Assembly: GCA_024138025.1 (NCBI GenBank)
Contig: JAMXBD010003365.1
Coordinates: 1 to 64,000 of the forward strand
Reading direction: 5' to 3'
Origin: Combretum micranthum
Taxonomy: Eukaryota > Streptophyta > Magnoliopsida > Myrtales > Combretaceae
DNA length: 64,000 nt
The notes below the pieces were generated by a model. The model saw only the letters and a program-made list of their open reading frames with translations, did not search any database and was not told the DNA's origin. Positions 44,578 to 56,666 of this stretch are shown here, piece by piece. Within the stretch, counting starts at the first letter, position 1. The number at the start of each line of letters is the position of its first letter. The translations under genes were made by a program, and so were the position numbers.

Positions 44578-45087
44578 GTAATAATAACAATGGTGTTGAG
44601 TACAGTGGGGATGCAGGCTGGGATGGTGGGCGGGGATATATTGGCAGGGGGCGAGGTCGTGGAAAAGGTCGCCGTGGACGTGGAAGGGGGTTTGGTGGTG
44701 GAAATATGAATCAAGAATCTAGTTATAATGACTACAGTGGAGGCGCTTCTGCTCCTATCCAAGGACGTGGTACGCTGGTTTGATAAAAAGTTTGCATTAC
44801 ATGAAGAATATTCTATAATGTATTTGTTTGATAGACAACTACTATTAGGTGCATGGACTGGACCAGAATTAGCGCAATTAGATTCTATAATTCGTGGGCC
44901 AGATGTCTTTTCTTAGTTGGGTTTGAAAGCAAGTACAGATGTATTAGCTCTTTTTTCCCTGTTGCCATTGCTTAACCATCTCAACCATGCTTTTATGTCA
45001 TCAGGGCGTGGTCGTGCTCGTGGTCATGGAATAGGCAGGGGCAGGGGCAGGGGCAGGGGCAGGGGTAGAAGCTGGGACCGAGGTTGA
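44578..45087 (+). CDS. Last two exons of an ALBA-family RGG protein, partial
   Basis: Exon 44578-44769 encodes NNNNGVEYSGDAGWDGGRGY, then repeated RGR/GRG (RGRGRGKGRRGRGRG), FGGGNMNQESSYNDYSGG and PIQGRG. Exon 45005-45087 continues GRARGHGIGRGRGRGRGRGR, then SWDRG and a TGA stop. The 235-base intron has GT and AG ends and joins the exons in phase (one base plus two). This tail (WDGGRGY, RGG block, YNDYSGG, GRG block) is that of plant ALBA-domain DNA/RNA-binding proteins, in which the arginine/glycine tail binds RNA; the assignment rests on the tail only, from memory of the family. After the TGA the same frame reads GYRSDGPVQAAA and a second stop (45124-45126), so the stop looks new (CGA to TGA). 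No ALBA domain is in the window, so this is a gene end or a pseudogene. Confidence 0.68.
45033..45066 (+). repeat. AGGGGC hexamer run with G-quadruplex form
   Basis: Five consecutive GGGG runs separated by CA, encoding Gly-Arg repeats in the last exon. Four GGGG runs with two-base loops meet the usual G-quadruplex pattern on the coding strand and in the transcript. Confidence 0.75.
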
Positions 45088-45400
45088 GGTTATCGGTCAG
45101 ACGGTCCAGTTCAGGCAGCTGCGTGATCAAATTTCCGGTATTAAATCTGCAGTTGTTTTGGATGCCTGCTCTGGGAATATAGTGATCATTTGGGAAACTA
45201 AATTCCTTATTTGAAGAAGGGGGAAAAAAAAAACATTATATGGCAAATTCAAGCATCTCGATGGCAGCCAGCTGCTTGTTCGCGGTGGCGTTGGATTTTT
45301 GTAGCTTTAAAAGTTAGTAGCAGCAATTGTAGCTCATGTTCCTAAGGAATAATAGAGCAGTACATTCTTTTATTTAAATCATTAACAATATTATTACTTC
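45088..45400 (+). other. 3' end of the RGG gene: lost codons and presumed 3' UTR
   Basis: Bases 45088-45126 are the former last codons. They are followed by non-coding sequence with normal base composition, such as GTTTTGGATGCCTGCTCTGG, which looks like a 3' untranslated region. No clear poly(A) signal could be fixed: AATAA occurs near 45345, followed by T-rich sequence. Confidence 0.5.
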
Positions 45401-46672
45401 TTTGTGGTTAAAAGGAGAAGGAATACCACTAGATTATTATTGTCTTGGCAACGTTATTATTATTAAAGATATCAAAAGATGAAAATATAAGGATATATAT
45501 ACTTTAAAAAAATTAATTAACCAACTAATCTTCATAAAATTGAATTTATTTATCTTTTATTCTATTTATTTTTACATAATCACAAAGTAATATTTTCTTT
45601 TCAAGTACATTAAATGTGTGTGTGTGTGTGTATTAAACCTTTTCTTTTAAAACACGAATCGTTGCATCTAAATTTTAACAGTAGAAAAATCACTATTTTT
45701 ATTATAATTACGAAGTAGGAACATAGTCTTTTGAATGCTAAACTTTAAGCAAATAAAAATAAATTACAAAATAGATAATACAAATGGAAATTTTCAGACT
45801 AATGTAGCAAACATCTCTATTTTCCCTTTGGGAATCTTTCGGATTTACTTAGCTTTTAACTTGCCGCTGACCATCAAGAACATTGGAATGTTAACAATAC
45901 AAAAGATTAGGCTGTTTTTCAATGATAAGGCTCCATTTGAATTGTTCAATTTTTGCATGTATCTGGTCCGCATCTGATCTATATCTAGTCTATTTGATCA
46001 GTTTATAAATAAAAATACTAGTTTCTATTTATATATGTTTTAAGAGATATAATCTATTTGAAAAAGGCAAAAAAAAAAAATGATGCTAAAATGAGTTGAA
46101 ACCAATAGACCAAATAGGATATACTAAAAGATAATACATGGGTGTTCATGTCTCCGTCATTATTTTAAAAAATAATTAAATTATTAGTTATATAAAATTA
46201 ACTATAAAATACCAATTTAATATCACATTTATGAAATGTAACACTAAATATTACATGGATATGGCATCTAATAATTACTGTTTTATAAGATTGCCATACT
46301 AAATATTACATTGATAATGTATTTAATAGTTGCAATATAATGAGGTACTAAGAAAATCAATATCACATAATGAAGTGTAAGAAAACTATATTGTGACATA
46401 TAAGGATTATTGAACCTACACTAATATCATATTTTTGAAGTGTGGAAAATTAATATCGCTATCCCATATGAAACATGCTATATAATTAATTTTGTCTAAT
46501 TGATGGGAATATGTATACATATTTTTTTTTCCTATTAGATTGGCAAATAGACAATTATCTCCTATATATATGCTGTGTTTCGCTCAGAATCCATTCTAGT
46601 GCACCACATGATCCCATATAGAATAATTGAGATAATTTTTCTCATTTACTGATACAATAAAAAAAGGTTAAT
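45401..46672. other. AT-rich intergenic sequence up to the second duplication copy
   Basis: No gene, LTR end or RNA gene was found. It contains a short (GT)n run at 45617-45630 and ends with GGTTAAT directly before copy 2. An 80-codon frame at 45735-45977 is hydrophobic, has no recognisable motif, and is not supported as a gene. Confidence 0.55.
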
Positions 46673-46962
46673 ATCATATATGGTACTTGAACTTTGACAA
46701 AATATATAATTAGGTATCTAAAGTTTGAAAGTGGTCAGTTTAGTACCTAAAATTTGAAATTGACGAATTCAGTACCTAAAATAACTTTTTTATGCACTTT
46801 AATAGTACATGTATCAAATTCTTTCGGGTACTACTTAGATCAATTTTAAAATTTTTTAGATGGTAAATTGATCATTTCAAAATTTAAGTATTAAATTGAT
46901 TATTTTCAAAGTTTAGGTACCTAACTGCATATTTTACCAAAGTCCAGGTACTATTTGTGACA
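46673..46962. mobile_element. Foldback MITE-like element, copy 2
   Basis: Counterpart of 1-291 with a few one-base differences. Here the left flank is visible (AAAAAAAGGTTAAT). The right flank is ATTATTTAAAAG; no convincing target duplication links them. Confidence 0.6.
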
Positions 46963-48112
46963 TTATTTAAAAGAAATTACACAAAATATTAGTTGGAAAA
47001 AAAATTACTTAAATTCCATTGCAATATTATATTTAATACATTGAAAATATAATATCACATATATTAAATACAATACTCACTTTTCACTAGTATTGTATTT
47101 GTTACGCACAATATACGTTAAAAATACTGTGTCACATGTAATAAACACGATACTACAATAGTACTTTGTAATTTTCTTATATAATTGATATTTTATTAAT
47201 TTCTTTTTTAAATAAGGGTAAACATCGATTTTATCATGAGGGAATTTCACTGTAACAAGCGAATTATTACCCAAACTAGCTGAGAATATTGCCCATGCAC
47301 GGTACATACTTTGGATGCTATAATTTCAAGGGTATATATAACTTTAGATTGCCATTTTTTTAATGATTTTCTAATTTTCGTTTATTGACACATAAGATAG
47401 TTTTTTTCATCACTAAAATTCAAATAAATAAACAAATTATATAGTAATTTAAATAATTTAGCATAGTAGGAGGAAAAGAGAAATGAATAAATGCTATAGA
47501 ATAATTGAAATTTTTTGTTAGGTCTACTCATTTGGCTTTTGATGAAAATAAAACATTTAATAGGTATTTATCATACAGGTTATTTAGGGTTTCATATAAA
47601 CATATATAGTCAACAAAGCATAAGGATATGTAATTGTAGAAAAGTTTTTAAAATGATGAATATGTTTATTTAGATGGTACATGTTATACATGAATTTCGA
47701 CAAAAAATATTTTATTTAGTGGGTCAAGTTGAACTGATTGAAATGATGATTTTTATATATTAAATGGCTATAAGATTTGGAGGAACCTATATGACGGCTA
47801 TCAAATGTCTTTTTCCATGGTCTTTTTTCATTTGTGCCTTATTCATATATGATTTTTTTTTGTATTTTATTTTTATCTAATTTGTAAGGTTCGTTTATGA
47901 GTAAAAATATAATTTTTTATCTGTATATATTTTTGACAAATAATCTGATTGAAACATATATAAAACAGATGTCAAACTAATATCAAACCAACAAACCAAA
48001 GTCATCGTTAATCAAATATGAACGATTTTGGTTCAATAAACTGGGAGGTTTTAGTTAAATATTAAGTTAACATGACAATATGGTGACTTTAATGTGCAGC
48101 AAGCACATCATT
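46963..48112. other. AT-rich non-coding stretch, copy 2
   Basis: Counterpart of 292-1438 with scattered one- to two-base differences. Nothing recognisable in it. Confidence 0.6.
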
Positions 48113-49912
48113 TATAACACCCTAATCTGAAGATATAATAACCCGTCATGTATCCTTACTAGAGATGGACATGCTGGCTATTATTTCACTAATCCATAAA
48201 TATAGATTTCGTATATTATCAGCATCTCACATATAAGAATACTTTTAAAATTATCACATAATAATCAAAAGTTTATAACAACTTAGTTGGCATAAACCAA
48301 AAGCCAACTGAAAACAACTTAGAACCTCAGAGGGAATGTTTCATAAAATTTAGAATTCATAAAGGAAATATAAACTTCACATAGTCTTCAAATGGCTATT
48401 TTAATCTAAAGCAAATCTAAAAGTCAATAGTATAATTAGGTCCACTATCATCCCTCCATAATCCACATAGACATCATATCTGGATAGATCGAAAACCATG
48501 GGATCATCACGTGTTCCTAAAAAAGATAAAAGAGTGAGTGCAAAGGCCTAGTACGCCATACCACAAAACATATGTGTGTGAGCAAACCAACATATAATTT
48601 CACATGCATCATCATATGTAACAAGCACGGGGTATTATCTTTAGTTACCAAAGGCAAGAAGCATAGTTTAAAACCATCTGCAATCTAGTCCTAAAACTGA
48701 AGTAACTCGTGACTCTATAAAAAGAATCAGTATAGAAAATAGTAATATATGTATATATTGGTGTTAGGAAATCTCCACACACCTTGGGTACCATACTCGC
48801 ACCACTCTTAGACTATCGGAATCATCTCTGTGTAAAACTCCACTCAAGACAACACACACAAATCATCAAGGCACCGTCCTGATAACAACGATCCTCTCGA
48901 TCTACCAGACCCAGCCATAGACAAGCAGCATACAAAATTTTAAAATCGGATAATAATTAGTCAAATTACAATTTCTAATCCTACAAACATAAGCAACAAA
49001 TAAGGTAATATCGTACTTGAAATAATTTTACAAACAGAAACCTTAATCTCATTAAAAACACCTGATCATAACAAAAACACTATCAAAACTTGTTTCCATA
49101 AAACAATCATATTCTTGTTATCATCCAAACCTTAATATGAAAAGAACTACAAATCTAGGTATATACATGTCTTCCTCCTGTGATTGTAAATCACAAATTC
49201 TTCTATTACTAATTTAGGGTTTTCTCCAAATTTCCTCCAAAACTTGACTTCCTTTAATATAATTCAAGCAATTAAGAGAAATTACACTTTTAGATCACTA
49301 AAAGAATAGCAAAGATTCATACTTACCTAGAACTTTGAATCTTGATTCTTTGATTGCAAAATAAAAATCTCCGATGAGAACTTAGAGTTTCCTCCAAAAT
49401 TCTTCCATGATTAACTCTTTAGATCTTGAATCTTGGTCCTTCTTGAATCAAAATCATTATCAATAGGCTTCTTAGGATCTCTAAAGGCTTTAGAGGGATA
49501 TTTTAAGAGTTTTCTAGGCTAAAGGAATGTTTTAGAAGAAGAAGGAATAGGTTAGGTTTATAAAGAAAACTTAGAAGCTCTTCAAATTCCATATCTATAC
49601 GCTGGCATCAAAACAGGCAGCTTAAGGAGAAGGCTGGCGGCCTAAGTACAAAAGTTGGCGGCCTAAACTTGTAAAATCGAGTTTATGGCCATGTAGGCCA
49701 GCCTAACGCCAATAGTGTACAAGTTGAACACAGCGGCGTCGAGAGAAAGGTCGGTGGCCTTTATGCAACTTTGAGCTGCATCTCTTCGTCTTCCATCACT
49801 TGGCGGCCATATGAAAAAACATACATATATTAGGGTTGACCATAAAACCCTCTTATTTTTAATCAAATGACACATTTGCTCTTCATTATGAAATATTTAT
49901 CTTTATATTACA
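48113..49912 (-). mobile_element. 3' LTR of degraded Tekay/Del-like element, copy 2
   Basis: Counterpart of 1439-3242, with the same ends (TGTAATATAAAG and GGGTGTTATA on the minus strand). The polypurine tract beside it (49913-49934) is two bases shorter in its C/G run than in copy 1. Confidence 0.8.
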
Positions 49913-49959
49913 TCTACCTCCCTCCGCCCACCCTAAAAAAAAAAAAAAAAACAAACAAA

Positions 49960-50659
49960 TTGTCATCATCGAATATTACCTGAATCATTGAAAAGCTTGG
50001 GATATTTTGTCCTCATTTCTTCTTCTAGCTCCCAAGTAGCTTCTCATTTGGATTGATTCATCCATTATAGCTTTACATATTTGACTACTCGCCTTCTCAA
50101 AATCTATTCTTCGGTGTCGACAATCCTCTCTAGCTTTTCAATGGTAAAGAGATTCTATTGTGCTTCTAATGGTTCCAAAGCTACTATCTGTTCAAGATCT
50201 TTTACATACTTTCTCAATATAGACACATGAAACATGTCGTGTACTCCCTCCAAACTAGGCAATAAAGCTAATCTTTAAGTCACATCACTTATCCTTTCTA
50301 AGATTTCATAAGGTCCCACATATCAAGGGTTTAACTTACCCTCAAACCAAATCTGACAACACCCTTAGTTGGCAAGATCTTAAGTAGGATGAAATTACAA
50401 AGGTCTCCTCCTCTTATCAGCATAACTTTTTTTACTTTGAGCTGCTTGCAATTTATGTCTGATCACTTTGACCTTGTCAACAACATCTTGTACTAGTTTT
50501 GGTCTAAAAATCTGTCTATCACCAACTTCATCCCAATGAATCAGCGATTGACATTTTCTACCATATAAAGCTTCATAAGGTGGCGAACTCACCAAAGGCA
50601 AATGCTCATTCCAATTACCTTTAATATCAAGAGAACATGCTCTCAACATATCTTCCAAA
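49960..50659 (-). pseudogene. Integrase C-terminus and chromodomain region, copy 2
   Basis: Counterpart of 3300-3994. One base less in the run before PPYEALYGRK makes MEDMLRACSLDIKGNWNEHLPLVSS read in one frame with PYEALYGRK here (50395-50658), whereas copy 1 is frameshifted at that point. Both copies lack the AYNNSYH segment and have stops downstream. Confidence 0.85.
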
Positions 50660-50664
50660 GTCCG

Positions 50665-52609
50665 TGTAAAGTATAAATAAATAATTCATAATGAATGGTA
50701 GAATTGTAATATAGTAATATATAAAAGGGTATTTTTGTCCTTGAACAGATGAATTTGGTCATGAGGAAGTTACAGGCGAATTATTGGAAGAATTTAACTT
50801 AGGCCGGTATCTAAGCTGCCAGCTTTGAATCCTAAGCCGTTGGCCTAAATATAATGGACGACAGCTTAAGCTTTGGCATTGAAGTTTCGAAATTTTGCAA
50901 AGGAAATTGGACTTACGCCAGCGTATCAAGGAAGGCCGCCGGCGTATCATGTAAGCCGCGGCGTATTGGTCAACCTACAATAGCATTTTTCCTAAGCTAG
51001 GGTTGCATTTTTCCAAAGCCAACCCCCTCTATAAATAGACCTTAGACCCCACGACCTTGTCACACATTTTCCCCAGCGAAACCCTAGGTAAGTGGTCTTT
51101 CTCTAGTCTTTTTCAATCATTCTTTTTAGTTCTATCTTTCTAACACGAGTTGTTCTATAGATTTGAAGGAGATTCAAGATTTTGGTGAAACCCTAGAGTG
51201 ACTGGAGATCTAGGAGACTCTGATTCAAAGGGAAAAGGTAATTTCTTTCTTAGGATTTTATAATTACTACAATTCGAGGATTATAGGTTTATGATTTCAA
51301 TTTATTATCGGAATTTAGAAGAATTATGGATTAGGGTTCTTATTCCAATTTGAAATCTTCAAATTCTAAGTATGTAAGAATTCATCTAATCTTGTTGTTC
51401 GATGAGATTTATTCGTTATTGTAGTTAAAGTGTTTAATTGAGGAATATATGTATATTGAAGGGATTGTGGTGATAGTTACGGATTTGTGGAAGAACGGTG
51501 TTGAAAGTTGTATTTAATTGTAGGGAAGAGGAAGCAGGTGTATTATCCTTATTGATATAGATTTATGAATATTAGGGTTTATGCTTTAGTATTTAATTCT
51601 GATTCAGGATAATTGTTGGATTAGGGTTTTGATCTTTTAAGAAGTTTTATTGGTGGATTTGAGTTGGAGCAATACTAGGTACGACCTTACCTTGTCTGCT
51701 ACTTATGCGTGTAGGTTTAGAAAATAATTTGACTAAATCCTATCCGACATATAAATTGAAAAGAGTGTTGGTTGTGTATGGCTTTGGTTAGTAAAAACCA
51801 CGCAGAGTGTTATACTAACGAGGCACCCGATGATCCTTATGTGGCACTATCCCTAGTGGAGTTGCACTTGGAAATGATTCTGATAGATTAGGACTCGTTC
51901 CGATCCGTATGGCAGAACGCAACAATGTGTGGGAGTACCTAACATCAATATACTGTATATAAACTATTTTATAAAGATTGTGAATCAGGGTCATGAGTTA
52001 CTCCGGGTTTAAGACTAGATGCATATGGTTCTAAACTGTATTGTTTGTTTCACTAATTAAAACTAATAATTTGTGCCGTTGCATTAGTTCTAGGAATGTA
52101 TATGATGCATGTTGGCATGTTGGCATGTTGGCATGTTCATGCGTATTTGTTTGTGGTATGGCGTACTGGGCGTTTTTGCTCATTCCTTTAAATTTTCAGG
52201 TACAAGTAAAGAGAAAGTTGTTTATGATCTATTGGGTATTCTATATGTAGATCATGGGGATGGCAATAGTGGACTTGACTATCTTGTTGAAGACTCGTAC
52301 ATCTAGAGCGTCGGATCTAGTGGAGAGATATGGAAGACTTTATGGATTTTATGTTTGATTGTTCTTAGTTGTTTGAAACTTTATGAGACTAGTATGTCAG
52401 GTTTTATTTGTTTGATGATATGTCTTTTGGATTTTTGTTAATTCATGAATATTAAGGATTTTTTTATGAGATGTTTTAAAGCAAACCAATTAAGAGTTGT
52501 GGTGATTAAATTTGTTATAATTGTGGTATAGTGTTTTATAGCCTTAGTGTGTTCTTAATAAGAGAAGAATACGTGGTGAGTTGTAATACCTATAATTTAG
52601 GGCGTTACA
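50665..52609 (+). mobile_element. Solo LTR inserted in integrase, TSD GTCCG (copy 2)
   Basis: Counterpart of 4000-5938, with GTCCG at 50660-50664 and 52610-52614. It carries one more TTGGCATG unit than copy 1 (three against two, near 52110-52135) and one base less in the GCCGCCGGCG run near 50957. Confidence 0.93.
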
Positions 52610-52614
52610 GTCCG

Positions 52615-53416
52615 AATGGTCCACTCAGATTATCCATCTATCTAAGGATGATAGGTAGTACTAAAAACAACTTTGGTGCCCAAAGCTTTATGCAGACTCT
52701 TCAGCAAACTTGGAGTCTCTATCTGAGACTATAGTCACTGGTATTCCATGCATTCTCACTATTTCTTTGATGTACAATTTTGCTAACCGTTCCATGGTAT
52801 AGCAGTTTAATTGGTAAAGTGAGCTACCTTGGTAAGCCTATAAACAGTTACCTATATCGAATCAAAATTTTCCTGGTTCTAGGTAGAGCGGTAACAAAAT
52901 CCATGGTTATATGCTCCACTTCCATTGAGGTGTTGGTAAAAGCTTCAATTCACCTGCTAGTTTCTTGTGCTTAATATTGATTAACTGGCAAATGTAGCAC
53001 TTAGATATATACTTTGCAATCTCTTTTTTCTTGTTATTCCACCAATATAACTTCAGATCATGATACATCTTGTTACCTCTCAAATGGATAGAATAACCAG
53101 AGTAATGCGCCTCTTTCAATAACTCCTTCTTAAGCTCCTCTTGCTTTGGTACACATAACCTTCCTTTATAACTCAAGACACCTTGTCCATCAATGTGAAA
53201 TTCAGTTGCTCTGCCTACCTTTTTTTCTTTATCTCTTATATACTTGGATCATCCACTTGTGCTGCTTTGATCCTTTCCATAATAGTAGGTTGAATCTACA
53301 AGTTTGTCAGTCTTGCACCTACTTGTCTGGTCACTATCTCCAACTCAAGTTTTCTCAGATCATCCATTAGATGGCGTTACGAGGTGACTAAAGCTGCAAG
53401 ATTCTCATGCATTACA
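52615..53416 (-). pseudogene. Integrase zinc-binding domain and core, copy 2
   Basis: Counterpart of 5944-6760. The HHCC finger (HYSGYSIH ... KCYICQ) is kept, but several one-base losses (near 52700, 52803 and 52916) add frameshifts, so the frame now ends just before the first catalytic Asp block. Confidence 0.85.
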
Positions 53417-56400
53417 AACATCATTTAAAACTAATTCAAATTTTAAGGGATTTGGGGAATAAGTCCTAATGTTTTTCTAAAGTATTTGTGCTCTAATTAC
53501 ATTTAGTCAAAGTTAGATTAAGTTTATTTATGAGTAAACATGCATACATGCATTCATAAACATATCATAAATAAAATACATCATTAAACATACACACATA
53601 TCATATCACATAATGTAAACCCCTGAAATTTTCATAATTCTTAGAAAATAATCCTAAAAGTCAATACCAAAACCAAAATCCTGAAAATTGACCTAATTTA
53701 AAATCAAATTCTAAATAAGATCAAATATGAAATCCTTAACCTTAAGAAGAAGAGAACCCCAAAACAAAATGGAAAAATCCAACAATCGATTAATTCAACA
53801 TCTGTACACCAATCAAATCATCTATCCAATTCCTAACATGCAAATCAAGATTATATATCCAAATAACACTTAACAACAAAATACTAAAACCTTAAATCTT
53901 TTGGTGAATTTTAGAAAAAAATTTCAATTTCCACCAAAAGTCAAATTGAGTCGACCCATAACCCTAGGCTTAGTTAAACGATCATGAGAACTGAAAAATA
54001 TTAAATAATAAAATAAAAAAAAAAAAACCATAAATGTGGAACCAAAAATATAACATGGACAAAATCCAAATTTTATAATCTTACGAATAAAATCAATAAG
54101 CCGGAAGTCAAACCAGAATCCTAAAAGTAAACGAAATCTACAACAAACCGTAGAGCTTAAGATTCGGTAATCTCACGCTCTTAAACCCTAAACAATGGAA
54201 CTGAAATAATTATTGACAATGGTTCGTAATAATATAGTAAAGCTTAAAAATATTAGATTCGCAAATTTCTAGTGTCTTTCGAATTCGAACGGGATCAGTT
54301 TTCGAAAACCGTACCCTGATACACCGGACGGTAAAAATATTCCATTCATACCTTTAGACTCATAATAAAATAAGAAATCCAAAAATATCAGTTTCATAAT
54401 TTTTCGGTATCTAAAAATATCTTATATAGCCTGTTTACGCGTATTTTTATTACTACTAGTATTTTATTTATCTAATCTACTATTCATAGTACTATTTCAA
54501 CTATTCATTACTATTCATCTATTTTTATTTTTTCTTACTATCTATTCTTACTACCTATACACCTATTTTATTACTTTTTACCTTTCTCGTACATCTTATA
54601 TCAAATCATATCTTATATATTAATTATTTTCTTACAAAAACACAAATTTAATCTCTCTCTCCCCTCTCTTTCTATTATGGCTTGCGCCTCCTTCCCCCTG
54701 GGTGCTTTTTGTCAATTTTTTTTTTAAAATTTATTTTATTACACACAATTTTCCTCTATCTTCAAATAAATACCCCATCTCCCTTTACTTCTTTCACACT
54801 TTCATTTTAAATCAAAACTCTCCCAAAATCACTCCTCAAATCCTCTCTCCAAAATTTCTCTTCTCTTTTCTAAATTTCTCACATTTCGTCTACTCACATA
54901 CCACCAAAACCCCTCTTTAACTACTACCCACATAATACTACAACCACCTCTCTTTTCCTTCAACAAAATACTTTACCTTAGGTAAAACCTCTCATGTTTA
55001 TTCTACATATTGTGTAACTTAACATGACCATAGTATGTGTTTCCTAAAACCTATAAGGTTATGGAAGCAACAATATGTTCATGTTTTATTCTTATTCATG
55101 TCTACACTTCCTTTATGTTATTATTGTTATTATATTGTTATTATGTTGATATTATCATCATGGCTTCTAATGTAACTATATATATATAAATATATTATTA
55201 AGTATCTGTATATATATTTCTAGAGCATATAAGCTCACTAACATCATTAATTAATTTACTCATGCCTTGCAATTTATTTCAAACTTATTTCATGCAATTT
55301 ATTAAGACCAATCTTTTTAGTCTTGGACTTGTCTTTATCAAGTCAAAATGATTTTCTTTCTTTTCTTTTTTAGGACTAACCTATTCTTAGTCCCGGGATA
55401 CCTTGATGAAGCTAAGGCTCCCAATACTTGACCAGGTTACCTTAATGAAGCTAAGGTTCCCAATACTTAATATTATTATTATCTTGTTTATTATTATTTG
55501 CTTTTAATATCTTTCTTATATTCTTATTATTTTACATACTCATGTACATGCATAACCATTATTATATTGTCTCAACAAAGGTTTAAAGGAAATTTTCTTT
55601 AACAAAGAAAATGTGATCAAACTCTTTTATCTTGTGACCTTATCACTAAATAAAATTTTTGTCAACAAAACATAGAAAAATGATTTTTACAACTCCTTGT
55701 CAAACTCACCATGAATTTTCATAGGAAACAACAAGAATGGTTTTCCAAAGAAACTAACTAAGAAAATCAACATTCTCTTTAGGTAACCCAAGGTTTAGTA
55801 TTAATAATTCATGATATCCAAGTTTTTCATAAAAAGCTCAAGATTGAAATCTTTTCAACTTCTTAATAAAAACTAAAAAGTAAACTAGTTTTTGAAGTTA
55901 AAATAAAATCAATGAACTAATTTATAAACTCACTTAGAAAAATAAAGGTTTCCAAGTTTAAGTATTATACCTGTTTTCAAAGAAATAAAAAGAATATAAA
56001 CTTGATAAATTTTGAAAAACAATAGTTGTTATCAACAACGTAGGAAAATAATGAATATGATTTTCCTTCCAAATAAAAGTGGTAAAAGACTTGAGAGATC
56101 AAGTTTAGAAACAAAAATTATTAGGAAATGAAAATATGATAGGAAAAAAATTTGTTTATCAAACCGTTTTCTTTTAAAAAGAGAAATATGAATAACTCAA
56201 ATTTTATATTATATTAACAACTTAATAGCAATTTTAGAAATTTCAATCCTTAATACTAGAAGTAAAATTTTATAGGAAATCAAAGTTAAGAAAAATTTAA
56301 CTTATTTTAGAAAAGAAATTGGAAAAAAATAAGAAATATTCATTTACAATAACCCAAGAATTTATGAAGTTCTTTCAAAACAACTAGAAAAGAAAATGTT

Positions 56401-56666
56401 AAAAATTCAAGTTTTCAACATCATAAGATAAATTGCTTTGTGAAAATAATCGTTGAGACAACACCATTAAATTTTGCATACTATATGAGGCTATATATAT
56501 ATAAATATATATATATGTTTCCAAAGGATTTTTCTAACTACACAAAAATCTACATTTTGATACAAGTATTTCCAGATAAAGAAAAGTTTGCAAATTTGTG
56601 TTTTGAAAACTACAATTTTCGTGATGAATATGTGCCCTACGGTTTTTGAACCCAAACGACCTTATA

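Noticed and set aside
44556..44762. 68-codon minus-strand frame rich in Ser/Thr/Pro
   Set aside because: It is the antisense shadow of the RGG exon; the plus strand has matching splice sites and a recognisable protein tail.
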